Source: Metabacillus kandeliae | Lineage (GTDB): Bacteria; Bacillota; Bacilli; Bacillales; Bacillaceae | Assembly: GCF_021166585.1 (NCBI RefSeq) | Contig: NZ_JAJOZE010000015.1 | Location: 1 to 64,000 of the forward strand | DNA length: 64,000 nucleotides | Direction of reading: 5' to 3' | Shown: piece by piece, positions 17,845-26,433 of the stretch | Layout: each line of letters starts with the position of its first letter | Numbering within the stretch: the first letter of the stretch is position 1 | Position numbers and translations under genes: made by a program | Notes under the pieces: model-generated | What the model saw: the letters and a program-made list of their open reading frames with translations, nothing else | The model's database searches: none | Told to the model about the DNA's origin: nothing

Positions 17845-18813
17845 ATGGTTGGGATTATCATTGCTAGTCATGGTGAATTTGCGAGCGGTATCTTGCAATC
17901 TGGAACGATGATCTTTGGAGAACAAGAAAATGTAAACGCTGTTACATTGATGCCGAGTGAAGGACCTGATGATGTAAAGGCAAAAATGAAAGAAGCAATC
18001 GGCTCTTTCGAAAACCAGGACGAAGTATTATTCTTAGTCGATCTTTGGGGCGGGACGCCATTTAACCAAGCAAACAGCTTGGTTGAAGAACATAAAGGCA
18101 GCTGGGCAATCGTTGCCGGTTTGAATTTGCCAATGCTAATTGAAGCCTTTGCATCCCGCTTTTCAATGAACACAGCGCATGAAATTGCTGCCCATATTAT
18201 AGGCACGGCAAAAGAAGGGGTTAAAGTAAGCCCTGTAGATTTAGAACCAGCAGATTCTGCTCCAGCTGCTTCTCAATCATCCGCTTCATTTTCTCCAGGT
18301 AAATTCCAGTACGTGTTAGCGCGGATCGACTCTCGTTTGCTTCATGGACAAGTAGCAACTGCCTGGACAAAATCGACACAGCCTACACGGATTATCGTTG
18401 TATCTGATGCAGTAGCGAAGGATGAACTTCGTAAAGGGCTGATCCAGCAGGCTGCTCCTTCAGGTGTAAGGGCGCACGTTGTTCCTATCGGTAAAATGAT
18501 TGAACTTGCAAAAGATGATCAGCATTTTGGCGGCGAGCGCGCACTGCTTCTTTTTGAAAACCCGCAGGATGTGCTTAGAGCAGTTGAAGGCGGCGTTCCA
18601 TTGGATACAATCAACGTTGGTTCCATGGCGCACTCACCTGGTAAAGTTCAGCCGAATAAGGTGCTGGCTTTCAATCAGGATGACATTGATGCTTTTGCCA
18701 AGCTGAAAGAAGCTGGTTTGACATTTGATGTACGGAAAGTTCCGAACGATTCAAAAGGCAACATGGACTCCATTATCAAGAATGCTCAAGCGGAGTTAAA
18801 CAAACGGAAATAA
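17845..18813 (+). CDS. mannose/fructose/sorbose-family PTS EIIAB
   Basis: Fused cytosolic phosphotransfer subunits that pass phosphate from HPr to sugar entering through the membrane IIC-IID pair. The IIA domain (1-130) has its active histidine at H9 in IIASHGEFA; the IIB domain (153-322) has H167 in RIDSRLLHGQVATAW. The two are joined by an Ala/Ser/Pro-rich linker (about 133-152). AGGAGGT lies before the ATG. It is the first gene of the EIIAB-IIC-IID operon. Sugar specificity (mannose or glucose likely) cannot be fixed from sequence. Confidence 0.95.
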   Translation: MVGIIIASHGEFASGILQSGTMIFGEQENVNAVTLMPSEGPDDVKAKMKEAIGSFENQDEVLFLVDLWGGTPFNQANSLVEEHKGSWAIVAGLNLPMLIEAFASRFSMNTAHEIAAHIIGTAKEGVKVSPVDLEPADSAPAASQSSASFSPGKFQYVLARIDSRLLHGQVATAWTKSTQPTRIIVVSDAVAKDELRKGLIQQAAPSGVRAHVVPIGKMIELAKDDQHFGGERALLLFENPQDVLRAVEGGVPLDTINVGSMAHSPGKVQPNKVLAFNQDDIDAFAKLKEAGLTFDVRKVPNDSKGNMDSIIKNAQAELNKRK

Positions 18814-18844
18814 ACCTATAAAGGGAAAAAGGAGGAACATCATC

Positions 18845-19651
18845 ATGGATTTGAATATTATTCAAATAATTTTAGTCTTGGTCATAGCATTTATTGCTGG
18901 TGTGGAAGGCATTTTGGATGAATTCCAATTCCACCAGCCGCTGGTTGCCTGCACGTTAATCGGCCTTGTTACTGGAGACTTAGTACCCTCTCTTATCTTG
19001 GGCGGTACCCTTCAGCTGATCGCTTTGGGCTGGGCGAATATAGGCGCTGCCGTAGCACCGGATGCTGCGCTGGCATCAGTTGCTTCAGCCATTATTTTAG
19101 TTTTAAGCGGACAAGGTCAAGCAGGTGTAGGCTCGGCCATTGCGATTGCTATTCCGCTTGCCGTTGCAGGGTTATTATTGACCATTATCGTCCGTACAAT
19201 TGCAACGGGATTGGTTCATTTAATGGATGCTGCAGCTAGAGAAGGAAATATCCGCAAAGTGGAATTCTGGCATATTGTTGCTATTTGCCTTCAAGGGCTG
19301 CGCATTGCGATTCCGGCTGGATTAATTCTGGCTGTTGGTGCTGGTCCTGTTAGGGACTTGCTAACTTCTATGCCTGACTGGCTGACAGAGGGATTGGCAA
19401 TCGGCGGGGGAATGGTTGTAGCCGTTGGTTATGCAATGGTTATTAACATGATGGCTACAAAAGAAGTATGGCCATTCTTTGCCATTGGTTTTGTATTAGC
19501 GACGATCTCGCAGATCACGCTTATCGGTCTTGGTGTGATCGGTGTGGCTATTGCCCTAATCTATTTATCGCTTTCCAAAAACGGCGGTTCAGGCAACGGC
19601 GGAAACGGAAATACCGGTGATCCGATAGGGGATATAATCGATTCTTACTAA
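18845..19651 (+). CDS. mannose-family PTS membrane subunit EIIC
   Basis: Membrane subunit forming, with IID, the sugar channel and transporter. The 268-aa sequence has many hydrophobic helices, begins NIIQIILVLVIAFIAGVEGILDEFQFHQPLVACTL and carries GGTLQLIALGWANIGAAVAPDAALASVASAI, the IIC-Man signature. The tail is Gly/Asn-rich (GSGNGGNGNTG). It is spaced 31 nt after EIIAB and 18 nt before IID. Confidence 0.95.
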   Translation: MDLNIIQIILVLVIAFIAGVEGILDEFQFHQPLVACTLIGLVTGDLVPSLILGGTLQLIALGWANIGAAVAPDAALASVASAIILVLSGQGQAGVGSAIAIAIPLAVAGLLLTIIVRTIATGLVHLMDAAAREGNIRKVEFWHIVAICLQGLRIAIPAGLILAVGAGPVRDLLTSMPDWLTEGLAIGGGMVVAVGYAMVINMMATKEVWPFFAIGFVLATISQITLIGLGVIGVAIALIYLSLSKNGGSGNGGNGNTGDPIGDIIDSY

Positions 19652-19669
19652 GAAGGAGGAGGACAATAG

Positions 19670-20581
19670 ATGGCACAGGTAATGAAATTAACAAAAAGAG
19701 ATCGCATTTCTACTTGGTGGCGTTCAACTTTCATTCAAGGCTCCTGGAACTATGAGCGGATGCAAAACGGCGGCTGGGCTTTTTCAATGATTCCTGCGAT
19801 CAAAAGATTATATAAAACAAAAGAAGATCGTTCCGCTGCACTTAAACGGCACTTAGAGTTTTTTAATACTCACCCATATGTCGCTTCACCTGTTATTGGT
19901 GTTACTTTAGCTCTTGAGGAAGAACGGGCAAATGGTGCGCCGGTTGATGATACAGCCATTCAAGGGGTTAAAGTCGGTATGATGGGGCCTTTGGCAGGTA
20001 TCGGGGATCCAACTTTCTGGTTCACAGTCAGACCAATCCTTGGAGCGTTAGGGGCTTCTCTTGCGATGACCGGCAACATCCTTGGGCCGATACTTTTCTT
20101 CGTTTTATGGAATCTGGTTCGAATGGGATTCACATGGTTTACACAGGAATTTGGCTACAAAACGGGTTCTAAGATTTCTCAGGACATGTCTGGCGGCTTG
20201 CTTCGGGATATTACCAAAGGTGCGTCAATACTGGGCATGTTCATCCTTGGTGCATTAGTTAACCGCTGGGTATCTGTAACCTTCACACCGGTTGTCTCTT
20301 CCGTTAAACTTAGCGATGGTGCTTTTATTGATTGGGATAAGCTGCCTGCCGGACCAGAAGGGATTAAAGCTGCACTTGAACAGCAAAAGGCTGGACTTGC
20401 ATTAGACCCTACTAAAGTAACAACTTTGCAAGACAATTTGGATAGCTTAATTCCCGGTTTAGCCGGCTTGGCTATCACACTCCTCTGCATGTGGCTGCTC
20501 AGGAAGAAAGTTTCTCCAATTGTTATGATTCTTGGGTTGTTCGTGGTTGGGATTGGGTTCCACCTAATCCACTTAATGTAA
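19670..20581 (+). CDS. mannose-family PTS membrane subunit EIID
   Basis: The 303-aa subunit shows KLTKRDRISTWWRSTFIQGSWNYERMQNGGW at the N-terminus and VKVGMMGPLAGIGDPTFWFTVRPI, both typical of IID-Man. It ends in a hydrophobic helix. An AGGAGGAGG site precedes it. It is the last gene of the operon and is followed by a degenerate REP repeat and a large hairpin terminator. Confidence 0.95.
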   Translation: MAQVMKLTKRDRISTWWRSTFIQGSWNYERMQNGGWAFSMIPAIKRLYKTKEDRSAALKRHLEFFNTHPYVASPVIGVTLALEEERANGAPVDDTAIQGVKVGMMGPLAGIGDPTFWFTVRPILGALGASLAMTGNILGPILFFVLWNLVRMGFTWFTQEFGYKTGSKISQDMSGGLLRDITKGASILGMFILGALVNRWVSVTFTPVVSSVKLSDGAFIDWDKLPAGPEGIKAALEQQKAGLALDPTKVTTLQDNLDSLIPGLAGLAITLLCMWLLRKKVSPIVMILGLFVVGIGFHLIHLM

Positions 20582-20582
20582 T

Positions 20583-20640
20583 GAAGCGCAGGGACGGTTC
20601 TCGTGCTTCCTCGAAGCGTAAGAATAATTCTCATGCTTTC
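20583..20640. repeat. REP-like repeat, copy 4 (degenerate right arm)
   Basis: GAAGCGCAGGGACGGTTCTC and GTGCTTCC are intact, but the right arm has decayed to AGAATAATTCTCATGCTTTC. It starts 2 nt after the EIID stop. Confidence 0.8.
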
Positions 20641-20646
20641 TTTAAT

Positions 20647-20690
20647 AGCAGCAGCCATGATGATATCATCATGGCTGCTGCTTCTTTTTT
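20647..20690 (+). terminator. large palindromic terminator of the PTS operon
   Basis: AGCAGCAGCCATGATGAT and ATCATCATGGCTGCTGCT form a perfect 18-bp palindrome followed by CTTTTTT. Its sequence resembles part of the EamA gene at 22886-22943, and it lies between two REP copies. Confidence 0.88.
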
Positions 20691-20748
20691 GGAAGCACAG
20701 GGACGGTTCTCGTGCTTCCTTGAAGCAGAAGAACCGTCCCCATGCTTC
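20691..20748. repeat. REP-like repeat, copy 5
   Basis: A full copy: GGAAGCACAGGGACGGTTCT, CGTGCTTCCTTGAAGCAGAA and GAACCGTCCCCATGCTTC, with both arms and the central dyad present. Confidence 0.92.
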
Positions 20749-20811
20749 GTAAATAGCGGACCTTTTGTTTCTTCCCCGCTTGATTATATATTTTCATTTA
20801 GTTAAAATGTA

Positions 20812-20821
20812 ATTGATCAAT
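20812..20821. promoter_or_regulatory. TetR operator candidate 1
   Basis: The palindrome ATTGATCAAT followed by AAATAA shares the TGATYAAT core with two better-matched sites downstream of the regulator gene. It lies 17 nt before the regulator start. Confidence 0.5.
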
Positions 20822-20837
20822 AAATAACTTTGAGTAG

Positions 20838-21365
20838 GTGTTCGGCATCGTTAGGTCTAATAAAGAAAATCGTAAAGAGGAAATTCTTGAAGCTGGAATA
20901 GAAGTGTTTGCAAAAAGGGGCTATTATAATACAACTACTGCACACATTGCAGAAAGAGCAGGCATATCGCAACCTTATGTCTTTCGATTTTTTAAAACAA
21001 AGGAAACTTTGTTTATTGCGGCTTTAGAGCGAGCATTTGAAAGGATTCTTCAAACGTTTAAAATTGTGGATGCTCGTCCTGAAAACCTCGTTGCAGAGAT
21101 GATTGCAGCATATGAAGAGCTTTCTGAAACTTATCCTAATGAAATTGCATTGCAGGTGATAGGAATTTCCGTAACAGAAAATACTGTACGAAATGCAGCG
21201 CAAAAAGGATTGACGAGTATCCAAAGCTACATCACAGATCGGTTCAAAGCAGCAGGGATAAAGGACGCAGAAAATGAAGTTACTACATTCCTAGCGAGAG
21301 GAATGTTATGTAACATAGCTTACTTTTTAGATATTCCTGAGCTGATAGATGGCAAGAAAAAGTAA
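20838..21365 (+). CDS. TetR family transcriptional regulator, non-ATG start
   Basis: The 175-aa protein has a TetR helix-turn-helix (RKEEILEAGIEVFAKRGYYNTTTAHIAERAGISQPYVFRFFKTKETLF). An in-frame TAG lies directly before GTG 20838, and the first in-frame ATG would remove the DNA-binding domain. The start is therefore GTG 20838 or the ATC at 20847 that sits 6 nt after GTAGGTG, possibly a mutated ATG. It precedes an NAD-dependent SDR gene; similar dyads flank that interval, so local autoregulation and target control are inferred. Confidence 0.85.
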   Translation: MFGIVRSNKENRKEEILEAGIEVFAKRGYYNTTTAHIAERAGISQPYVFRFFKTKETLFIAALERAFERILQTFKIVDARPENLVAEMIAAYEELSETYPNEIALQVIGISVTENTVRNAAQKGLTSIQSYITDRFKAAGIKDAENEVTTFLARGMLCNIAYFLDIPELIDGKKK

Positions 21366-21402
21366 ATAATCGAAAGGTTATTTATTTTTAAGATAATAAT
21401 TA

Positions 21403-21420
21403 GTGATTAATCAATAACAA
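21403..21420 (+). promoter_or_regulatory. TetR operator candidate 2
   Basis: GTGATTAATCAATAACAA matches 16 of 18 bases of the reverse complement of the site at 21612-21629, and its core TGATTAATCA is a palindrome. An unused AAAGGAGGTGAC follows with no ORF behind it. Confidence 0.6.
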
Positions 21421-21611
21421 ATAAAGGAGGTGACATTTAAGATTAAGCATTAATGGATTATTGTTTTTTAATTAGATTATTTTGTTGTTTGTATCATTAG
21501 CTGGCTAGGTAAATTAAATGACCAATTATGTTAAGAGGGTAGATGAGTAGTTGCGGCAGTTTTATTTATAATGAAAGATTAAATTAACAATTGATATTTT
21601 TTTACGAAGAT

Positions 21612-21629
21612 TTGTTATTGACCAATCAC
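21612..21629 (-). promoter_or_regulatory. TetR operator candidate 3
   Basis: On the minus strand GTGATTGGTCAATAACAA pairs as an inverted copy with the site 192 nt upstream. It lies 22 nt before the SDR start, where a repressor would block transcription. Confidence 0.6.
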
Positions 21630-21650
21630 TAATAAAAAGAGGTGTAATAA

Positions 21651-22601
21651 ATGGATACAGCTATCGTATTAGGAGCAACTGGTGGAACTGGACAGGTTAT
21701 TGTTTCGGAATTATTAAACAGAGGAATAGAAGTTATTGCTTTCGGCCGTTCTCAAAGTAAATTGGAGGCACTGATGGTGGAAAATGAATATAATTCAAGA
21801 TTAACATACAAACTGGGGGACATTTTTGATGAGCAAACGATTGTGGAAGCAGCAAAAGAGGCAGACCTTATTTTTCAATGCGCAAATGTAAAGTATCAAG
21901 AGATGAAGGATAAGCTTCTATTACTTGGGGAAAGTGTGATGAGAGCGGCAGAAACCCTGGGGAAGAAGATTGTTATAGTAGATGGAATTTATGTATATGG
22001 ATATCAGGTTGCGAAAGGAGACGAAAATCATCCAAAGCAGCCTCATACAAAAAAAGGAAAAATCAGAGTGGAATTCGAGCAATTGATATTCAGTTCTAAA
22101 TGGAAAAGAGCTAAAGCGTTAATCGTCCGGTTACCGGATTATTATGGTCCTACATCACAAAATTCTTATCTGCAGACTACTTTAGAAGGAATAGCAGCCA
22201 ATAAAACTTCTTTTTTTATTGGCAATTTGAGAACACCTCGGGAATACGTTTATTTGCCAGATGCCGCTAAAATGATTGTAAACATAGCTGAGAAAGACGA
22301 TTCTTATGGCGAGAACTGGAATATACCGGGTGCAGGATTGATTTCGGGGGAAGAAATTATCAAGATAGCTCGTCAAGTAACAGGAAGCCGAAAGCCAATA
22401 TTTCCATTGACTAAAAGTGTAATTCGCTTTATTGGCTTGTTCGATGTATTTATGCGAGAAATTGTTGAAATTATGTACCTTACTAAAGGTGGGTTTATTT
22501 TGAACGGCGAAAAATATGAAAAACGAATCGGTCCCATTCCAAAAACCTCTTTCAAAAAAGGATTTAAAGAAACCTTAACACGATTAAGCAGTAGAGCTTA
22601 G
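21651..22601 (+). CDS. NAD(P)-dependent epimerase/dehydratase-like (atypical SDR)
   Basis: The 316-aa Rossmann-fold protein has the nucleotide motif GATGGTGQ (8-15) and ADLIFQCANVKYQ. The extended-SDR region is VDGIYVYGYQ, with VRLPDYYGPTSQNS and a substrate-loop REYVYLPDAAKMIV. The Tyr-x3-Lys catalytic pair is not evident in its usual form, so it may bind NAD(P) as an atypical SDR. Substrate unknown. Regulation by the upstream TetR protein is inferred from the shared operator motif. Confidence 0.8.
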   Translation: MDTAIVLGATGGTGQVIVSELLNRGIEVIAFGRSQSKLEALMVENEYNSRLTYKLGDIFDEQTIVEAAKEADLIFQCANVKYQEMKDKLLLLGESVMRAAETLGKKIVIVDGIYVYGYQVAKGDENHPKQPHTKKGKIRVEFEQLIFSSKWKRAKALIVRLPDYYGPTSQNSYLQTTLEGIAANKTSFFIGNLRTPREYVYLPDAAKMIVNIAEKDDSYGENWNIPGAGLISGEEIIKIARQVTGSRKPIFPLTKSVIRFIGLFDVFMREIVEIMYLTKGGFILNGEKYEKRIGPIPKTSFKKGFKETLTRLSSRA

Positions 22602-22615
22602 AAAAGCGCAGGAAA

Positions 22616-22669
22616 AGCGCAGGGACGGTTCTCGTGCTTCCAAAACAGCAGAACCGTCCACATGCTTCC
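22616..22669. repeat. REP-like repeat, copy 6
   Basis: GCGCAGGGACGGTTCTCG, TGCTTCC, then CAGCAGAACCGTCCACATGC. It lies in the 68-nt gap between convergent genes. A short tandem GAAAAGCGCAG duplication precedes it. Confidence 0.88.
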
Positions 22670-23539
22670 TCATTCCGATTGCTTCACACTAAGTACAGTG
22701 ATCGTAACCAGCATAACCGTCATTCCGGCAATCTGAATAGCCGCCAGCTGATCTCCGAGTAGCAGGACACCAAATAAAGAGGCTGTAACAGGTTCGACCA
22801 TTGCAATTATCGAAGCTGTTGACGCGGCAGTCAATCGGATGCCGATTATGTACAGGGTAAAGGAAACGCCCGCTCCCACGAGCCCTAATAGCAGCAGCCA
22901 CCCGATATCATTTGATGTTATCAGGGCTGCTGCTTCTTTTTTGTCCATAAATAGAAAAAGGATGAGACAGAGAGAGAAAAACGCAATGGTTAACGTTGTC
23001 TGGGGCTTGCCGATTGAAGAGGCATTTTTAAAGCCAAATATAAACATAGCGTAGGAAAGCCCCGCAGCAAGCCCTGTTGCTGCTCCAAGAAAACTAACTG
23101 AAATTGATGCGGGATTATAGGCCCCTGTAAGCAAGATGATCCCTATAAGCACTCCGGCAATACATCCCCATTTAAACCAAGTCGAACGTTCAATCCGCAG
23201 CAAAAAGGAGATGAACAGAACGAATACGGGTGCTGTGTACATTAAAGTAGCAGCGACAGCAACGCTTGAAGCCTGGATACTGAGAAAATAAAAAGCAAAA
23301 TTCCCAGCTACACCGATCCCGGCTAACACCGACCATATGTATAAGCGGGCAGAGGTTCCCCCATTTTGTTTGAACCGAAAGATCATCCATATGAAAAAGC
23401 AAAGTAACCCAACGGCTCCCCTGTAAAAAGAGATCACAATAGGGTCCCAGCCTTTATTCATCAAGACATCTGCAATTCCTCCGCTAATGCCCCAGCATAT
23501 AGCAGCCAGGATGACTAAACCAGCTCCTGTGAATTTCAT
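22670..23539 (-). CDS. EamA family (DMT) transporter
   Basis: The 289-aa membrane protein has ten hydrophobic segments in two EamA halves (AAICWGISGGIADVLMNKGWDPIVISFYRG in the first; LLLLGLVGAGVSFTLYIIGIRLTAASTASIIAMVEPVTA in the second). It is a drug/metabolite exporter of unknown substrate. The start is set at 23539 because AGGAGG precedes that ATG; the longer open frame merely reads through an upstream REP repeat. A segment inside it is near-duplicated as the PTS terminator at 20643. Confidence 0.88.
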   Translation of the reverse strand: MKFTGAGLVILAAICWGISGGIADVLMNKGWDPIVISFYRGAVGLLCFFIWMIFRFKQNGGTSARLYIWSVLAGIGVAGNFAFYFLSIQASSVAVAATLMYTAPVFVLFISFLLRIERSTWFKWGCIAGVLIGIILLTGAYNPASISVSFLGAATGLAAGLSYAMFIFGFKNASSIGKPQTTLTIAFFSLCLILFLFMDKKEAAALITSNDIGWLLLLGLVGAGVSFTLYIIGIRLTAASTASIIAMVEPVTASLFGVLLLGDQLAAIQIAGMTVMLVTITVLSVKQSE

Positions 23540-23556
23540 CGTAAGCCTCCTAGCAT

Positions 23557-23612
23557 GAAGCATAGGGACGGTTCTCATGCTTCCGAAGCAGAAGAACCGT
23601 CCCCATGCTTCA
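23557..23612. repeat. REP-like repeat, copy 7
   Basis: GAAGCATAGGGACGGTTCTC, ATGCTTCCGAAGCAGAA, GAACCGTCCCCATGCTTC: full length, immediately 5' of the EamA ribosome binding site. Confidence 0.92.
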
Positions 23613-23730
23613 TACCCCTTCTTCATAAAACTAACTCATCGAAGCCGAAGTCTTGCTGGAGAATTCGTTATCATCGAAAAATCAGGGTAAAATGATAGTA
23701 ATCTATTGAATGATCAAAGGAGAATGAATG

Positions 23731-24081
23731 ATGGAAAAACATAGAATCTATACAACAAGTTTCGCAAGTGTATACCCTCACTATATTAAGAAAGCGGAAA
23801 AAAAGGGGCGTACGAAATCAGAAGTCGATGAAATCATATGCTGGCTAACAGGGTATACCCAGGAAGAAGTAGAAGCGGTATTGGAAAAAAGGACAGACTT
23901 TGAGACATTTTTTACCGAAGCCCCCCAGCTGAATTCTTCACGAACCTTCATCAAAGGTGTGATCTGCGGTGTGCGAGTGGAAGACATGGAAGAATCAATT
24001 ATGAAGGAAATTCGCTATTTGGATAAGCTGGTTGATGAGTTAGCAAGAGGAAAAGCAATGGAGAAGATACTGCGGAAATAA
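23731..24081 (+). CDS. DUF2200 family protein
   Basis: The 116-aa cytosolic protein shows [40 protein letters not shown], the diagnostic N-terminus of DUF2200, and ends ..MEKILRK. The family is of unknown function. ATG 23731 is chosen from three close ATGs because AAAGGAG lies 8 nt upstream. It is a single gene between two REP repeats. Confidence 0.85.
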   Translation: MEKHRIYTTSFASVYPHYIKKAEKKGRTKSEVDEIICWLTGYTQEEVEAVLEKRTDFETFFTEAPQLNSSRTFIKGVICGVRVEDMEESIMKEIRYLDKLVDELARGKAMEKILRK

Positions 24082-24091
24082 TTTATGTCTG

Positions 24092-24147
24092 GGAAGCATA
24101 GGGGGTTCTCGTGCTTTGGAAGCAGAAGAACCGTCCCCCTGCTTCCA
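24092..24147. repeat. REP-like repeat, copy 8
   Basis: GGAAGCATAGGGGGTTCTCG, TGCTTTGGAAGCAGAAG, AACCGTCCCCCTGCTTCC. One arm has lost the ACGG core. It lies 9 nt from the end of the following minus-strand gene. Confidence 0.88.
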
Positions 24148-24155
24148 AGGCTTTT

Positions 24156-25391
24156 CTAGAAAAATCCATTCGCAATCCTCAGCCAGGAATTCAGTGCACG
24201 GGGAATAATAGCTGGTTTTTTCTCGTTAATTTTAATAATCTGGCCGGCATAAATCATATTTGAAGATAAACTGTTTAATTTCTTTAGATGCTGCAAGGGA
24301 ACGTTATACTTGCTTGAAATTCCCAGTAAGCTTTCACCAGGCATCACATGATGGATTTTAAAGGTTTCATAGTCGATCCATCTCCCGCCTTCCGGAGATA
24401 GGGGTGTTTCCTTCAAAATGCCCCGGTTTGATAATTGCCGAAGCATTTCCTCCGCTCGCTGCTGGTAGGAATTTATTGTGACGGAGTTTTGCCCTCTTTC
24501 TCTAATCATTTCCCTTTCTATTGAGTTCATTAAATAGTATTCAACCTTTTGTACAGTTTCCAATGGAGAGGCTGAAACAATCAAGTCCTGATCAGGTATA
24601 AATTTTTCCCGTACAGCAGGTGTATCATTGGTCAGCAGAAACCCTCCTGAACCAAGAGTTTCATAAGTGCGCTGTGTTAGCTGATCTTCGCAGTTTTGTA
24701 AACCGATCACAATTTTAGCTGAACTATAGACTTTGTACGCATCCCGGTAATCCAAATATCCATGAATCCAATCATCAGGAATTTCCTTCCCCAGATATTG
24801 ACCCATTTGCTTCCAGTCTTTCCCCCAAAAATCGACACGGATCCCTTTTTGTAATAAAGGCTTAATCAGCGTTTGTAAAGAAGAAGATCGGAACCCATCA
24901 GGATGATTTTTGATGAATTTTGGATAGGCATTAGCTACGACTGCAATGTCACTGCGATAGTTTGATAGAGGCGGTATCTGGTGATGGACACTGTCATGAT
25001 AGCCAAAGTCTAAGTGTGCGGCTTTTATGCCCTGTTGCTCATACATGCTGATTAAAGAAGGCGTAACAGTAAAAACAAAATCAGGCTTCATTCTGCTGAT
25101 TAGCGGCAGTGTGAAATTTTCAGTATGAAGAGGATCCTCCGTTGCCCAATACACAAGCGGGATCATAGCCTTATTTACAGCACTCTGAATCCATACCTGC
25201 TTCGCCTCCCAGTGCTCCTCTGTCCAGCCCATTGAGACAATAAGATCAGGCTTCGTCTCTTCTATCATCGGCGAAATATTTTCAACACTGACAGGTCCTG
25301 AAATGATGGCTGTATGACCAGCATCTTTGAATCCATTTGGCAGTCCATAAATCCACATCGGGTGACTTTCCAGAAAGAGAATGTTGATCAC
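24156..25391 (-). CDS. CgeB-type glycosyltransferase with C-terminal LysM (YkvP-like)
   Basis: The 411-aa protein begins with a Rossmann-like half ([25 protein letters not shown]). The GT-B second half contains [14 protein letters not shown] and [32 protein letters not shown], as in spore-maturation protein CgeB. Residues about 350-395 form a LysM peptidoglycan-binding domain ([27 protein letters not shown]). GTG 25391 is likely the start, with GGAGGTG just before it. The architecture matches B. subtilis YkvP, so a role at the spore or cell surface is inferred. No signal peptide is seen. Confidence 0.8.
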   Translation of the reverse strand: MINILFLESHPMWIYGLPNGFKDAGHTAIISGPVSVENISPMIEETKPDLIVSMGWTEEHWEAKQVWIQSAVNKAMIPLVYWATEDPLHTENFTLPLISRMKPDFVFTVTPSLISMYEQQGIKAAHLDFGYHDSVHHQIPPLSNYRSDIAVVANAYPKFIKNHPDGFRSSSLQTLIKPLLQKGIRVDFWGKDWKQMGQYLGKEIPDDWIHGYLDYRDAYKVYSSAKIVIGLQNCEDQLTQRTYETLGSGGFLLTNDTPAVREKFIPDQDLIVSASPLETVQKVEYYLMNSIEREMIRERGQNSVTINSYQQRAEEMLRQLSNRGILKETPLSPEGGRWIDYETFKIHHVMPGESLLGISSKYNVPLQHLKKLNSLSSNMIYAGQIIKINEKKPAIIPRALNSWLRIANGFF

Positions 25392-25494
25392 TTGCACCTC
25401 CATTCTTAGATGTTACCTACTATAATTATGTGAAGGGAATATGGACTGGCACGGCGTATGAGTACTTTTCCCCTCCTTGTGAAAACCGCTAAAA

Positions 25495-25520
25495 GTGTAA
25501 TAAATCCTCCATCAGGGAAA
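25495..25520 (+). promoter_or_regulatory. sigma-B-like promoter
   Basis: GTGTAA-N14-GGGAAA resembles the sigma-B consensus (GTTTAA, 12-15 nt, GGGTAT). It lies 56 nt before a gene whose B. subtilis relative is a general stress protein. Confidence 0.5.
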
Positions 25521-25575
25521 GAAAAAAGTAAATGCGGGTGTGCCAGCTGATGAGAATAAGAAGGAGGAAACCACA

Positions 25576-26091
25576 ATGTCTAATGAAACTGCAGAAAATC
25601 AAAAAACTCTTAAAAAAATTAAAGAATTGATCAAAGATGAGAAGGTAGCGATGCTGACAACCATTTCCCCTGAGGGCAGGCTGATGTCACGTCCAATGCA
25701 AACGCAGGAAGTCAGAATGGAACAAGAAGAGATTTGGTTCATCACGAAGAAAGATACGGAAAAATACAGAGATATTCAAAATAACCCTGCCGTTAACCTG
25801 GCCTATGCGGGCGATTCCTACGTTTCCATCAGCGGTACGGCTGAATGTGTCCAGGATGAAGAGAAGAAGAAGGAATACATGAATTTTGTTGTTGAAAAAG
25901 TTTTGAACACTTCCGCTGAAGAGCAGGAGGTAGTTCTGATCAAGGTGACTCCTGAAATAGCTGAATACTGGGAGTCCGGCTTCAATTTCAAAACGGTTAA
26001 GGAATTTGTGAAAAAGATGGCCAGTAAAAATTCGATGGAAGACGGCAATAAACTAAAGAATACAGTTACTTTTAGTGAAAATACAAAATAG
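25576..26091 (+). CDS. general stress protein 26-like, PNPOx-fold
   Basis: The 171-aa flavin-reductase-like split barrel of the pyridoxamine 5'-phosphate oxidase superfamily is similar to B. subtilis YdaG (GSP26). Motifs are VAMLTTISPEGRLMSRPM, IWFITKKDTEKYRDIQNNPAVNLAY and ITPEIAEYWESG. It probably binds FMN or FAD, but the substrate is unknown. ATG 25576 has AAGGAGG upstream. A sigma-B-like promoter precedes it, and a decayed second copy lies at 14951. Confidence 0.87.
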   Translation: MSNETAENQKTLKKIKELIKDEKVAMLTTISPEGRLMSRPMQTQEVRMEQEEIWFITKKDTEKYRDIQNNPAVNLAYAGDSYVSISGTAECVQDEEKKKEYMNFVVEKVLNTSAEEQEVVLIKVTPEIAEYWESGFNFKTVKEFVKKMASKNSMEDGNKLKNTVTFSENTK

Positions 26092-26225
26092 AAACGTAAA
26101 AACAAAGCATTGCTCAGAAAATGTAAGGGGTTCGGTTTTGAGGTACAAAATTTGAATTAACAGAGCTCTTTGCCCGGTAATTCGCGTTTGAATTAGCCGA
26201 CACTTTAGTAGTAAAATAGCACACA

Positions 26226-26260
26226 AAAAAGCTCGGAGCAATTAAGCTCCGAGCCTATTT
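26226..26260. terminator. terminator after the stress-protein gene
   Basis: GCTCGGAGC-AATTAA-GCTCCGAGC, a 9-bp perfect stem, with an A tract on the left and TATTTT on the right. Usable on both strands. Confidence 0.85.
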
Positions 26261-26290
26261 TAAAGTAGCATTTTGCTGAAGATTAGCCCC

Positions 26291-26362
26291 AGTTTGTCCA
26301 AGAAAATTTTGGACTAAATTTCCACAAAAACATTAGGTTTCTCACATTATTCGAGAGACCTA
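26291..26362. other. two further hairpins before the oxidoreductase end
   Basis: GTCCAA/TTGGAC around AGAAAATT, and TAGGTTTCTC/GAGAGACCTA around 9 nt. They fill the gap between convergent genes. The second may terminate the minus-strand gene, but neither is followed by a strong T tract. Confidence 0.5.
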
Positions 26363-26433
26363 CCCTATTTTATCAACCACCTTATGTTTTACGACTGCCT
26401 CCAAGTGAGTTATTTCACCGCGACAGTAGTAGA

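Noticed and set aside
23540-23626. 29-residue N-terminal extension of the EamA protein
   Set aside because: It reads through a REP repeat; the ATG at 23539 has AGGAGG.
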